A stretch of DNA of 64,000 nucleotides, from positions 41,750-105,749 of the forward strand of contig NZ_JAQSDL010000122.1 in NCBI RefSeq assembly GCF_029945895.1, written 5' to 3'. Below the pieces are notes generated by a model that was not told the origin of the DNA, did no database searches, and saw nothing but the letters and a program-made list of their open reading frames with translations. Made by a program: the position numbers and the translations under genes. Positions within the stretch are counted from its first letter, which is position 1; each line of letters begins with the position of its first letter. This document shows, piece by piece, positions 28,044 through 36,281 of the stretch. This DNA is from Polaromonas sp. (GTDB lineage Bacteria; Pseudomonadota; Gammaproteobacteria; Burkholderiales; Burkholderiaceae_C).

Positions 28044-28553
28044 TCAGGCCAGCAGGACGGCTTTTTCAATCACGACGTCGGTTTGCGGCACGTCGTCGTG
28101 AAAGCCCTTGCGGCCGGTCTTGACGGCGGCGATCTTGTCGACCACATCGGTGCCGCTCACCACCTTGCCGAACACCGCATAACCCCAGCCCGATGCGTTG
28201 GGCGCGGTGTGGTTCAGAAAGGCGTTGTCGGACACGTTGATGAAAAACTGCGAGCTGGCCGAGTGCGGCGCATTGGTGCGCGCCATGGCCACGGTGTAGT
28301 GGTCGTTTTTCAGGCCGTTGTTGGCTTCGTTTTCGATCTCGCCGTCGGTGGGCTTTTGTTTCATGCCGACTTCGAAACCGCCACCCTGGACCATGAAGCC
28401 CGGGATCACGCGGTGGAACACCGTGTTGTTGTAATGGCCCTTGCTCACGTAGCTGAGGAAGTTGGCAACTGATTTGGGGGCCTTGTCCTGATCGAGTTCA
28501 AGGGTGATGACGCCGTGGCCGGCTATGTGGAGTTCGACTTGTGGGTTGCTCAT
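28044..28553 (-). CDS. ppiB: Cytoplasmic cyclophilin-type peptidyl-prolyl isomerase
   Basis: A 169-residue single-domain cyclophilin without a signal peptide, so cytoplasmic. Conserved core: [31 protein letters not shown] and [18 protein letters not shown]. It is the downstream member of a tandem pair with ppiA, separated by 6 bp. The two share the same core motifs and probably arose by duplication. Confidence 0.95.
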   Translation of the reverse strand: MSNPQVELHIAGHGVITLELDQDKAPKSVANFLSYVSKGHYNNTVFHRVIPGFMVQGGGFEVGMKQKPTDGEIENEANNGLKNDHYTVAMARTNAPHSASSQFFINVSDNAFLNHTAPNASGWGYAVFGKVVSGTDVVDKIAAVKTGRKGFHDDVPQTDVVIEKAVLLA

Positions 28554-28559
28554 GGGAGT

Positions 28560-29168
28560 TTATTTGACGAGGGTTGCGGAGTTGATGAGGATGGGTGTTC
28601 TGGGAACGTCGCTGGGGAAGGGGCCGCCCGGGCCGGTGGGTGTGGCCTTGATCCTGCCGACCACGTCCATGCCGCTGACCACCTTGCCGAACACGGTGTA
28701 GCCCGGGGACTGCGCGCTCGGGTTCAGGAAGTCGTTGTCCCTGACGTTGATGAAAAACTGCGACGACGCCGAGTCCGGGTCGTTGGTGCGCGCCATGGCC
28801 AGCGTGCCGACCACGTTTTTGTCGCCGCCTTTGGCCAGCGCTTCGCGCCCTTCATGCGCCACCGGTGGCCGGGTGGGTTTTTGCGCGTAGCTTGCATCGA
28901 AGCCGCCGCCCTGGACCATGAAGTTGTCGATCACGCGGTGAAACACCGTGCCGTCGTAGTGCTTGTCCTTAACGTATTGAAGGAAGTTGGCGACCGTTTT
29001 GGGCGCCTTGTCGGGGTAGACCTCGACGACAAAATCGCCGGCGCTGGTTGCAAACTTCACCCTGGGGGCGCTTGCCGCGCCCTGCGCCCAGGCCTGGCCG
29101 GCCACCAGCGCCAGTGTTGCAATCGCCAGGCAGGCGCGCCGGCCGATGGCCTTGTTGCAGAAAGTCAT
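28560..29168 (-). CDS. ppiA: Periplasmic cyclophilin-type peptidyl-prolyl isomerase
   Basis: The 202-residue cyclophilin carries a signal peptide of about 28 residues ending AGQAWAQG, so it acts in the periplasm. Core motifs are [33 protein letters not shown] and [15 protein letters not shown]. Its ATG overlaps the stop of the L,D-transpeptidase gene by 4 bp, suggesting a shared message with that envelope enzyme. Confidence 0.95.
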   Translation of the reverse strand: MTFCNKAIGRRACLAIATLALVAGQAWAQGAASAPRVKFATSAGDFVVEVYPDKAPKTVANFLQYVKDKHYDGTVFHRVIDNFMVQGGGFDASYAQKPTRPPVAHEGREALAKGGDKNVVGTLAMARTNDPDSASSQFFINVRDNDFLNPSAQSPGYTVFGKVVSGMDVVGRIKATPTGPGGPFPSDVPRTPILINSATLVK

Positions 29169-30457
29169 CCAATCACTCCTTCAAAGAATATTTTCCATTG
29201 CTTGCCCTGGCGCATCCAGTACTGGCGCCGCACCGGGCCTGTGCGCGAGCCGCTGAGCACCTCGCCAAAGGTTACCACCATGGTGTCGGTGCTGTCCGTC
29301 CAGCGCAGGTAAGACACGTCCTTGAGCTGCACGGTGCGGCCGCGCCGTCTGTCGGCCTCGCTACGCAGCTGGGCCGTCCAGTCGTCGCGGGTCTTGCCGT
29401 AACTGCTGAAGTCGCTGCTGTACAGACTCGCCAGGGTGGCGAGATCACCGGCCGATTTGGCCTGGTGCCAGCTGTTCAGCGCCTCTTCAAAAGCCTTGCT
29501 GTCGGCCTTGATGCTGTGCGGCGCTACCCAGGTGAGGCTCTGCGCAATCACCACCGGTGTGGTGCGTACCTCCACGGTACGGATGATGCGTTCCAGATCC
29601 GGATTGGCCAGCACCACACAGCCGTCGCTGGCCAGCGGCGCGCGCGAGAACTGGGCCGGCGGTGTGCCGTGCAGCCAGATGCCGCCGCCGGTCTTGCCGC
29701 GCTTGAGGTCCAGTGCATTGGGGTAGTTGATGGGCAGGGCGCCCGAGCCGTAGAAGTCTTTCAGGGACTTCGGGTCCAGGTTGCTGGTGACGAAATAAAC
29801 GCCCAGCGGGGTGCGCGAATCACCCTCGACCGATTTTTCGATGCCGGATTTCCCCACCGAGATGTAGTAGTCGCTCACCAGCCTGAGACCGGTGGTGGAG
29901 TTTTCAAACAGGTAGAGCCGGGCTCGCGAGGCGTCCACCGCTATCGCATGTTTGTTGCGCGGCGACAGCGCCAGGAACTGCGAGGGAATGGTGCCCGGCG
30001 CCGGTCGCTCACGCAGCGCCTTCAGCCGCATCAGGGATTCCTGGCGCAGCTCGGCCAGCGTGCTGGCACCGGCCTTGGCGGTGCCGTCGGACACGTCGCC
30101 CAGCGTGCGCAGCGGGCGGGAGCGGGCGGCCAGCAGGTCGCCATAGACCAGCTGGGCAAGCTGGAAGTTGGGGTGGTCATTGACCAGGCGCTCGGCCTTG
30201 ACCAGTGCCTCGCGCCCCCGGGCCTGACCGGCGAGTTTGTAGATCTCGATCAGGCGGGCTTCGGCTTCGCCGTCCCTGACTGCCGGCCGCGCGGCTGGCG
30301 GGGGCGGCGCGGCGCTGCGTTTATGGGCGGCTCCCTTTCCGGGGGAGGAGGCCGCGGTGGTGGCGTGGGGCTTTCTCTTGTCCACGCTCTGGGCCAGGGC
30401 GGGGCCGCACATCACCGACAGTGCCGTGACGAGGAGGGTGGCGGATGCCCGTTGCAT
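29165..30457 (-). CDS. L,D-transpeptidase (YkuD) with C-terminal NTF2/SnoaL-like domain
   Basis: A periplasmic peptidoglycan cross-linking or lipoprotein-attaching enzyme. The ATG at 30457 starts a good signal peptide (MQRASATLLVTALSVMCGPALAQ), giving 430 residues; an open frame upstream adds a non-conserved tail. The YkuD domain spans about 150-300 with IWLHGTPP and SDGCVVLAN, which hold the catalytic His and Cys. A C-terminal domain of about 110 residues (NSWHQAKSAGDLATLASLYSSDF onward) is of the NTF2/SnoaL type and resembles the C-terminus of the TPR protein encoded upstream. Confidence 0.9.
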   Translation of the reverse strand: MQRASATLLVTALSVMCGPALAQSVDKRKPHATTAASSPGKGAAHKRSAAPPPPAARPAVRDGEAEARLIEIYKLAGQARGREALVKAERLVNDHPNFQLAQLVYGDLLAARSRPLRTLGDVSDGTAKAGASTLAELRQESLMRLKALRERPAPGTIPSQFLALSPRNKHAIAVDASRARLYLFENSTTGLRLVSDYYISVGKSGIEKSVEGDSRTPLGVYFVTSNLDPKSLKDFYGSGALPINYPNALDLKRGKTGGGIWLHGTPPAQFSRAPLASDGCVVLANPDLERIIRTVEVRTTPVVIAQSLTWVAPHSIKADSKAFEEALNSWHQAKSAGDLATLASLYSSDFSSYGKTRDDWTAQLRSEADRRRGRTVQLKDVSYLRWTDSTDTMVVTFGEVLSGSRTGPVRRQYWMRQGKQWKIFFEGVIG

Positions 30458-30533
30458 GGGTGAAGGGGTGAGGGTCAGTGGCCGTGGAAAATGTCGGGCA
30501 GGAGCCGGGGGGTGCGTTTGCAACTGGCGGCCA

Positions 30534-31622
30534 TCAACCGCCGGTGGATTCCCTGACGATGAGCCAGCGCTCGCCGGCCCGGGCCATGTCCAGTGTCTTG
30601 CGGCTGGAGATGTTCAGCGCATCAGCGCTGTAATCCTGGCGGAACTTGGCCGTGGCCTTGCTGCCCTTGACGTCGACCGCCAGGTTGTTGATTTTCACGC
30701 TGATCTTTGATTTGCCGACGATGCGGCTGCGCCGCTCTTCTTCCCAGGCCTTGCGCGACTGGTTGCCCGGGGTGTCAAAGTCCTTGCCGTAAGCGGCCAG
30801 GTAGGCCGTCATGTCCTTGTTGGCCCAGGCGCTGGCCCAGGCCCTGACGGCAGCTTCCACTTCCTTTTCGGCGGCGCTGACTGGTGTGGCTGCCGCTGGT
30901 GCGGGCGATGCCGCCGGCGCGGACGGGGCGACAGGTGCGGGTGCTGCGGGTGTCGGCACAGCAGGCGCTGGCGCTGCCGGCGCTGCTGGTGTTGGTGTTG
31001 CTGCCGCCGGCTTGGCCGGCGCGGCAGGTGCCTGGGCCGTCACGGCGGGCGCGGCCGGCGTCGCTGCAGCAGGCTTCTGGGCCTTGGCTTCCGGCGTGAA
31101 CAGGGTGCGGATCAGTGCCAGCTTGGGTGGCACGGCACTGTTGCCGCCGTCGAGTTGCAGGGCCTTGCTGTAGGCCTGGCTGGCCAGCTTGGCATACACG
31201 TCTCCGAGGTTTTCATGCGCGGTGGCATAACTCGGGTTGGTGCGGATCGCCATTTCCAGGGCGGCCCGGGCCTTGTCGAACTGGTTCTGGCCGGCGTACA
31301 GCACGGCCAGGTTGTTGTAGGGCTCGGGCAGTTCCGGGTAGTCCTGCGTGATCTTGGTGAAGGTGGTGATCGCGTCGTTCGGCTTGCCGGCTTCGGTCTG
31401 GATCACGCCCTTGATGAAGCGCATCTGCGGGTCGCGCGGCTTGGCGGCGAGGTACTTGTCAGCCTTGGCCATGGCTTCCGTCAATTGCCCGGCGCGCACG
31501 AGGGTGTTCACCTCGGAGTAGTCGTCGGCATGAGCGGGCGGCACACACAGGGCCGCGACCAGAGCCAGCAAGCGCAGGGCAGTCGGCAGCGCCTGGTTTG
31601 AAAGATTAGCTGACTTGGACAT
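30534..31622 (-). CDS. Secreted TPR protein with Ala/Pro linker and NTF2/SnoaL-like domain
   Basis: ATG at 31622 has AGAGGAAAT upstream and opens a signal peptide ending PPAHAD; 362 residues. Residues about 30-180 hold tetratricopeptide repeats (for example PEPYNNLAVLYAGQNQFDKARAALEMA, broken here by description only). A linker of about 90 residues is almost entirely Ala, Pro and Thr. The last 110 residues form a domain like that of the adjacent L,D-transpeptidase (WASAWANKDMTAYLAAYGKDF). The pair probably works together on the cell wall; the gap between them is only 76 bp. Confidence 0.85.
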   Translation of the reverse strand: MSKSANLSNQALPTALRLLALVAALCVPPAHADDYSEVNTLVRAGQLTEAMAKADKYLAAKPRDPQMRFIKGVIQTEAGKPNDAITTFTKITQDYPELPEPYNNLAVLYAGQNQFDKARAALEMAIRTNPSYATAHENLGDVYAKLASQAYSKALQLDGGNSAVPPKLALIRTLFTPEAKAQKPAAATPAAPAVTAQAPAAPAKPAAATPTPAAPAAPAPAVPTPAAPAPVAPSAPAASPAPAAATPVSAAEKEVEAAVRAWASAWANKDMTAYLAAYGKDFDTPGNQSRKAWEEERRSRIVGKSKISVKINNLAVDVKGSKATAKFRQDYSADALNISSRKTLDMARAGERWLIVRESTGG

Positions 31623-31900
31623 ATTTCCTCTGGAACGCATGGTGTGGCTGGTATGAAACAGAAAACCGAAGCAGCCGGCTGTGCAGCGCGTGCTGCATGG
31701 GCTCTTCCTGGCTGGATATACTGGGAGATTGTATCTGAGGGGTATAGTTTAAGCTCCTGCGAAAGATCACCATTCGCATCCTGTCGACAGACCTTACGGA
31801 GCCGCTTTTCCCTTTGCCGATGCACCCAATGATCCGCCCCCGCTCCCGCGCCCTTTTCCGGTTCCGGCGGTTCCAGCCAGACTGAACACCCAGACTTTTC
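31623..31900. other. Divergent intergenic region between the TPR gene and cysS
   Basis: This 278-bp stretch should hold the promoters for both directions. On the plus strand TATAGT (31743-31748) is a plausible -10, but its -35 is poor. No gene or repeat is evident. Confidence 0.4.
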
Positions 31901-33277
31901 ATGAGCCTTCGCATTTACAACACGTTGACGCGTGCCGTAGAGGATTTTTCGCCCCTGGTTCCAGGCCATGTGCGCATGTATGTGTGCGGCATGACGATTT
32001 ACGACCTGTGCCACATCGGCCATGCCCGCATGATGATGGCCTTTGACGTGGTTCAGCGCTGGCTCAGGGTCAGCGGCTACCAGGTCACTTATGTGCGCAA
32101 CATCACCGACATCGACGACAAGATCATCAAGCGCGCCGTCGAACGGGGCATCACCATCCGTGCGCTGACCGACGAGATGATCACGGCGATGCACCAGGAC
32201 ATCGGTGCGCTCGGCATCGAGCCGCCCACGCTGGAGCCGCGCGCCACCGAATACGTACCGCAGATGCTGGGCATGATAGGCACGCTGGAGCAAAAAGGAC
32301 TGGCCTACCGCTCGGACAACGGCGATGTGAACTACGCCGTGCGCAAATTCCCCGGCTACGGCAAGCTCTCGGGCAAGTCGCTCGACGAGCTGAGGGCGGG
32401 CGAGCGTGTTGCCGTGCTGGACGGCAAGGAGGACCCGCTCGATTTTGTCCTGTGGAAATCGGCCAAGCCGACCGAGCCCGACGATGCGCAGTGGGACAGC
32501 CCTTACGGAAAGGGCCGGCCCGGCTGGCACATCGAGTGTTCGGCCATGAGCTGCCAGACCCTGGGCGAGACCTTCGACATCCATGGCGGCGGTGCCGACC
32601 TGCAGTTTCCGCACCACGAAAACGAGATCGCGCAGAGCGAAGGTGCCAACGGCAAGCCGCTGGCGAGGTTCTGGGTGCACAACGGCTTCGTGCGGGTGGA
32701 CAACGAAAAGATGTCCAAAAGCCTGGGCAATTTTTTCACCATCCGCGAGGTGCTGGCGCAGTACGACCCGGAGACCGTGCGCTTTTTCATCGTGCGTGCG
32801 CACTACCGCAGCGCGCTCAACTACAGCGACGCGCATCTGGACGATGCGCGCAATGCACTCAAGCGCCTGTACACCGCGCTCGACTTGGTCAAGCCGGCGG
32901 CTGTCACGATCGACTGGTCACATCCCTTCGCTGCCCGCTTCAAGGCGGCGATGGACGAGGACTTCGGGACGCCCGAAGCGATGGCCGTGCTGTTCGATCT
33001 GGCCGGTGAGGTCAACCGGACCCGGTCACCCGAACTCGCGGGGCTGCTCAAGGCACTGGGCGCCTGCCTCGGCCTGCTGCAAAACGATCCGGCTGCCTTC
33101 CTGCAGGCCGGCGCCGGCCTGGACGAGGCCGCCATCCAGGGCCTGATCCAGCAGCGCGCCGCCGCCAAGGCTGGCAAGAACTTTGCTGAAGCCGACCGCA
33201 TCCGCCAGGACCTGCTGGCACGCGGCATTGTGCTGAAAGACGCGCCGGCCGGAACCACCTGGGAGGTCCGTTCGTGA
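31901..33277 (+). CDS. cysS: Cysteinyl-tRNA synthetase
   Basis: Class I synthetase, 458 residues, typical length. The HIGH-type motif is [10 protein letters not shown] near residue 38, the KMSKS motif is [11 protein letters not shown] near 268, and the zinc-binding residues include CGM near the N-terminus and the SAMSC and [10 protein letters not shown] region. The start has no strong ribosome-binding site, but the N-terminus [10 protein letters not shown] aligns with the family. It stands at the head of a plus-strand housekeeping run. Confidence 0.97.
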   Translation: MSLRIYNTLTRAVEDFSPLVPGHVRMYVCGMTIYDLCHIGHARMMMAFDVVQRWLRVSGYQVTYVRNITDIDDKIIKRAVERGITIRALTDEMITAMHQDIGALGIEPPTLEPRATEYVPQMLGMIGTLEQKGLAYRSDNGDVNYAVRKFPGYGKLSGKSLDELRAGERVAVLDGKEDPLDFVLWKSAKPTEPDDAQWDSPYGKGRPGWHIECSAMSCQTLGETFDIHGGGADLQFPHHENEIAQSEGANGKPLARFWVHNGFVRVDNEKMSKSLGNFFTIREVLAQYDPETVRFFIVRAHYRSALNYSDAHLDDARNALKRLYTALDLVKPAAVTIDWSHPFAARFKAAMDEDFGTPEAMAVLFDLAGEVNRTRSPELAGLLKALGACLGLLQNDPAAFLQAGAGLDEAAIQGLIQQRAAAKAGKNFAEADRIRQDLLARGIVLKDAPAGTTWEVRS

Positions 33278-33295
33278 CGAAGGTTTCAATTAAAA

Positions 33296-33345
33296 AAGGT
33301 CTTCAGCCCATGACGGACGGGCGCAACCAGCTATGAAAAAGATAG
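33296..33345 (+). repeat. Family A element containing the start codon of the AlkA-like gene
   Basis: Forward copy: CTTCAGCCC, spacer, GGGCGCAACCAGCTAT, GAAAAA and GATAG. The ATG used by the downstream glycosylase is the ATG formed by CAGCTATGAAAAAG within this element. Confidence 0.8.
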
Positions 33346-34031
33346 TAAAAAGCGGCCCGGCCAGCACCGAACTGGCCGAGGTTGCGGAGCCGGTGGCGAC
33401 CATCGTGCCGAGCTACTGGGCGGAGGCCTGCAAACACCTTGTCAAGAAAGACCGGGTCATGAAACGCCTGATCCCCCGGTTCGGCGACGCCTGCCTGCAG
33501 TCCCGCGGGGATGCCTTCAGCACGCTGGCACGCAGCATCGTGGGTCAGCAGATCTCCGTGAAGGCGGCGCAGACAGTGTGGCACCGCTTTGACGCGTTGC
33601 CAAAAAAAATGACCCCGGGCAATGTGCTCAAGCTCAAGGTGGACGACATGCGCGCCGCCGGCCTGAGCGCACGCAAGGTCGAGTACCTGGTCGATCTGGC
33701 GATTCACTTCGATGCCGGTACGGTGCACGTCAAGGACTGGGAGGCGATGGACGACGAGGACATCATTGCCGAACTGGTCGCGATTCGCGGCATTGGCCGC
33801 TGGACCGCCGAAATGTTCCTGATCTTCTACCTGCGCCGGCCCAACGTCCTGCCGCTTGACGACGTCGGCCTCATCAACGGCATCAGCCAGAACTATTTTT
33901 CCGGTGAATCGGTCAGCCGCAGCGATGCACGCGAAGTGGCCGCCGCCTGGTCGCCGTTTTGCAGTGTCGCAACTTGGTATATTTGGCGCTCGCTGGACCC
34001 CTTGCCGGTTCTGGGTGCCGAGCAAAGTTAA
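33333..34031 (+). CDS. DNA-3-methyladenine glycosylase, HhH-GPD (AlkA-like)
   Basis: A base-excision repair enzyme removing alkylated purines. The 232-residue protein has the helix-hairpin-helix ELVAIRGIGRWTAEMFLIF followed by LPLDDVGL with the catalytic Asp near residue 182. ARSIVGQQISVKAA near residue 70 is conserved. The first six codons (MKKIVK) are encoded by a repeat element, so either that element provided a new start or translation begins further in. No other ATG is close. It probably reads with cysS, 55 bp upstream. Confidence 0.88.
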   Translation: MKKIVKSGPASTELAEVAEPVATIVPSYWAEACKHLVKKDRVMKRLIPRFGDACLQSRGDAFSTLARSIVGQQISVKAAQTVWHRFDALPKKMTPGNVLKLKVDDMRAAGLSARKVEYLVDLAIHFDAGTVHVKDWEAMDDEDIIAELVAIRGIGRWTAEMFLIFYLRRPNVLPLDDVGLINGISQNYFSGESVSRSDAREVAAAWSPFCSVATWYIWRSLDPLPVLGAEQS

Positions 34032-34056
34032 GTAAAAAGCCTGAGGAGCAGAAATG

Positions 34057-34121
34057 AGCCCCCACATTCACTTTCGTTCACTGCCCCCCGAGGGGGCGCA
34101 TGCCTCCCTAGAGACGGCTCG
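34057..34121 (+). repeat. Family B element in the accA leader
   Basis: GCCCCCACATTCACTTTCG, then CTGCCCCCCGAGGGGGC with a perfect GCCCCC/GGGGGC hairpin. It ends 14 bp before the accA start, just upstream of the AGGAGG ribosome-binding site. Confidence 0.75.
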
Positions 34122-34135
34122 TCAGGAGGCATAAC

Positions 34136-35113
34136 ATGGCCAAAAAGACCTTTCTCGATTTCGAGCAGCCGATTGCAGAGCTTGAAGGAAAAATAGAAGA
34201 GCTGCGTTATGTGCAGACCGAGTCCGCGGTGGACATCTCCGAAGAAATCGACCAGCTCGCCAAGAAAAGCCAGCAGCTCACCAAGGATATCTACAGCGAC
34301 CTGACGCCCTGGCAGATCACCAAGATCGCGCGCCACCCCGAGCGACCCTACACGCTCGATTACGTCAATGAGCTGTTCACCGACTTTGTCGAACTGCACG
34401 GCGACCGGCATTTTTCCGATGACCTGAGCATCGTCGGCGGCCTGGCGCGTTTCAACGGCACCGCCTGCATGGTGCTGGGCCACCAGAAGGGCCGCGACAC
34501 GAAAGAGCGCGGCCTGCGCAACTTCGGCATGAGCAAGCCCGAGGGCTACCGCAAGGCCCTGCGCCTGATGAAAACCGCCGAAAAATTCAAGCTGCCGGTG
34601 TTCACCTTTGTCGATACGCCCGGTGCCTACCCGGGCATCGACGCCGAGGAACGCGGCCAGTCCGAAGCCATCGGCCGCAACATCTTTGAAATGGCGCAGC
34701 TCGAGGTGCCCATCATCACCACCATCATTGGTGAAGGCGGCTCCGGTGGCGCGCTGGCGATTTCGGTGGCCGACCAGGTCGTGATGCTGCAGTACTCCAT
34801 CTACTCGGTGATCAGCCCGGAAGGCTGCGCCTCCATCCTCTGGAAAACATCGGACAAGGCCGAGGAAGCCGCCGAAGCCCTGGGCATCACGGCCCACCGG
34901 CTGAAGGCGCTCGGCGTGATCGACAAGATCGTCAACGAGCCGGTGGGCGGCGCGCACCGCGACCACAAGCAGATGGCCGCCTTCCTCAAGCGCGCCCTCA
35001 ACGACGCCTTCCGCCAGGTCAGTGACCTCAAGGTCAAGGAGCTGCTGGACCGCCGTTACGAGCGCCTGCAAAGTTATGGCCGTTACACCGACACCAAGGC
35101 CGACGCGAAATAA
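34136..35113 (+). CDS. accA: Acetyl-CoA carboxylase carboxyltransferase subunit alpha
   Basis: AccA, with AccD, transfers the carboxyl group from biotin to acetyl-CoA to make malonyl-CoA. The product is 325 residues. Landmarks are [18 protein letters not shown] at the start, [27 protein letters not shown] and [23 protein letters not shown] precedes the ATG, a strong ribosome-binding site. A GC-rich palindromic repeat occupies the leader. tilS follows 32 bp later; the accA-tilS order is common in Burkholderiales. Confidence 0.97.
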   Translation: MAKKTFLDFEQPIAELEGKIEELRYVQTESAVDISEEIDQLAKKSQQLTKDIYSDLTPWQITKIARHPERPYTLDYVNELFTDFVELHGDRHFSDDLSIVGGLARFNGTACMVLGHQKGRDTKERGLRNFGMSKPEGYRKALRLMKTAEKFKLPVFTFVDTPGAYPGIDAEERGQSEAIGRNIFEMAQLEVPIITTIIGEGGSGGALAISVADQVVMLQYSIYSVISPEGCASILWKTSDKAEEAAEALGITAHRLKALGVIDKIVNEPVGGAHRDHKQMAAFLKRALNDAFRQVSDLKVKELLDRRYERLQSYGRYTDTKADAK

Positions 35114-35145
35114 GCCGCCACCCGTCCAGCGGTGGCTGAGGTCGC

Positions 35146-36090
35146 ATGACCACCGTTGACGACGCCCTGCGCGTCTTTTCCCCGCAACTTCCTCTGGCCG
35201 TGGCTTACAGCGGCGGCGCCGACTCCACGGCCTTGCTGCTGGCTTGCGCCGGGAAGTGGCCGGGACAGGTGAGGGCGGTGCATGTGCACCACGGACTGCA
35301 GGCTGCCGCCGACGATTTCGCCCGCCATTGTGAAGCCGTGTGCGCGCAGCTGCAGGTGCCTTTGCGTGTGAGTCGTGTCATGGCCCGTCATGCGCCGGGC
35401 GAAAGCCCTGAGGACGCTGCCCGCAACGCGCGTTATGAGGCTTTTCGGGCTCTGGCCCTTGAGGGGTGGGCGCAACCAGCTATTAAAAGCATAGCACTTG
35501 CGCAACATGCCGACGACCAGGTCGAGACGATGCTGCTGGCACTCAGCCGCGGCGCGGGTCTGCCCGGTTTGAGCGCCATGCCCGCGAGCTGGCAGCGCGA
35601 CGGGCTGATGTACTACCGGCCCTTGCTGCAGGTTCCAGGCCCCGCGATTCGCGCCTGGCTGGCGCAAAGAGGGGCTGTCTTCGTTGAAGACCCCACCAAC
35701 ACCGACGAGCGCTTCACCCGTAACCGCATCCGCGCGCGCCTGCTGCCGGCATTGGCCGAGACCTTTCCGCAGTTTCGCGAAACCTTTGCGCGCAGCGCCC
35801 AGCACGCCGCCCAGGCGCAGTCGCTGCTGGTCGAGGTGGCGCGTGAAGATCTGGCTGCGCTGGGCAGGCCGCCCGTGATCAGGTCATTGCAGGGCTTGTC
35901 GCTGGCGCGGCAGGCCAATGCACTGCGCCAATGGCTGCGCGAGGACCACCAGGCCACGCCCAGCGCAGCGCAGCTCGAACAGCTGCTCTCCCAGGTGGCG
36001 GCCTGCACCACGCGCGGCCACCGGATTCATCTGAAGATTGCGTCGGGCCATGTGACGCGGGCCGGGGACTGTTTGCATTTCGCCGCCTGA
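35146..36090 (+). CDS. tilS: tRNA(Ile)-lysidine synthase, short form, with absorbed repeat
   Basis: TilS converts C34 of tRNA-Ile(CAU) to lysidine, an essential decoding change. The PP-loop is AVAYSGGADSTALLLA near residue 20, and the second conserved segment is AQHADDQVETMLLALSRG near 119. At 314 residues it is the short form lacking some of the C-terminal part of E. coli TilS. The stretch just before AQHADDQ (about residues 101-117) is encoded by a family A repeat and is about six residues longer than in E. coli. All catalytic motifs are intact, and the gene must be functional if it is the only copy. Confidence 0.92.
   Translation: MTTVDDALRVFSPQLPLAVAYSGGADSTALLLACAGKWPGQVRAVHVHHGLQAAADDFARHCEAVCAQLQVPLRVSRVMARHAPGESPEDAARNARYEAFRALALEGWAQPAIKSIALAQHADDQVETMLLALSRGAGLPGLSAMPASWQRDGLMYYRPLLQVPGPAIRAWLAQRGAVFVEDPTNTDERFTRNRIRARLLPALAETFPQFRETFARSAQHAAQAQSLLVEVAREDLAALGRPPVIRSLQGLSLARQANALRQWLREDHQATPSAAQLEQLLSQVAACTTRGHRIHLKIASGHVTRAGDCLHFAA
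35447..35495 (+). repeat. Family A element inside tilS
   Basis: Forward copy with TCTGGCCCTT, GGGCGCAACCAGCTAT, TAAAAGC and ATAGC; both hairpins (GCCC/GGGC, GCTAT/ATAGC) can form. It is translated in frame between two conserved TilS segments. Confidence 0.78.
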
Positions 36091-36172
36091 CCGGTGCACG
36101 GCGGACAGGTTCCGGAGCACGTGAGCCTCGTCAGAACCAGTCTGGGTGAGTCATCTAGGTAGTTGTCCTAGG

Positions 36173-36281
36173 TATAATTGAAGGCTTTGCTGGCGGTTGC
36201 GGTCTTCACCTTCTGTTGGGAGGTGAAACGAGAGGCCGCCACGAGCAATGTTCGCAACCAACTCCTGATTGACACCCTGCA
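36173..36281 (+). promoter_or_regulatory. lysC promoter -10 and structured leader
   Basis: A perfect -10 TATAAT lies at 36173-36178; I see no good -35. The roughly 95-nt leader that follows holds a nested dyad sharing one centre: GGCGG/CCGCC (36192-36196, 36236-36240) and TTCACCT/AGGTGAA (36205-36211, 36221-36227). It does not resemble the lysine riboswitch consensus. It may be an attenuator or protein-binding stem. Confidence 0.5.

Noticed and set aside
29048..30463. 471-codon plus-strand frame opposite the L,D-transpeptidase
   Set aside because: Antisense to an enzyme with intact catalytic motifs; shadow-type composition.
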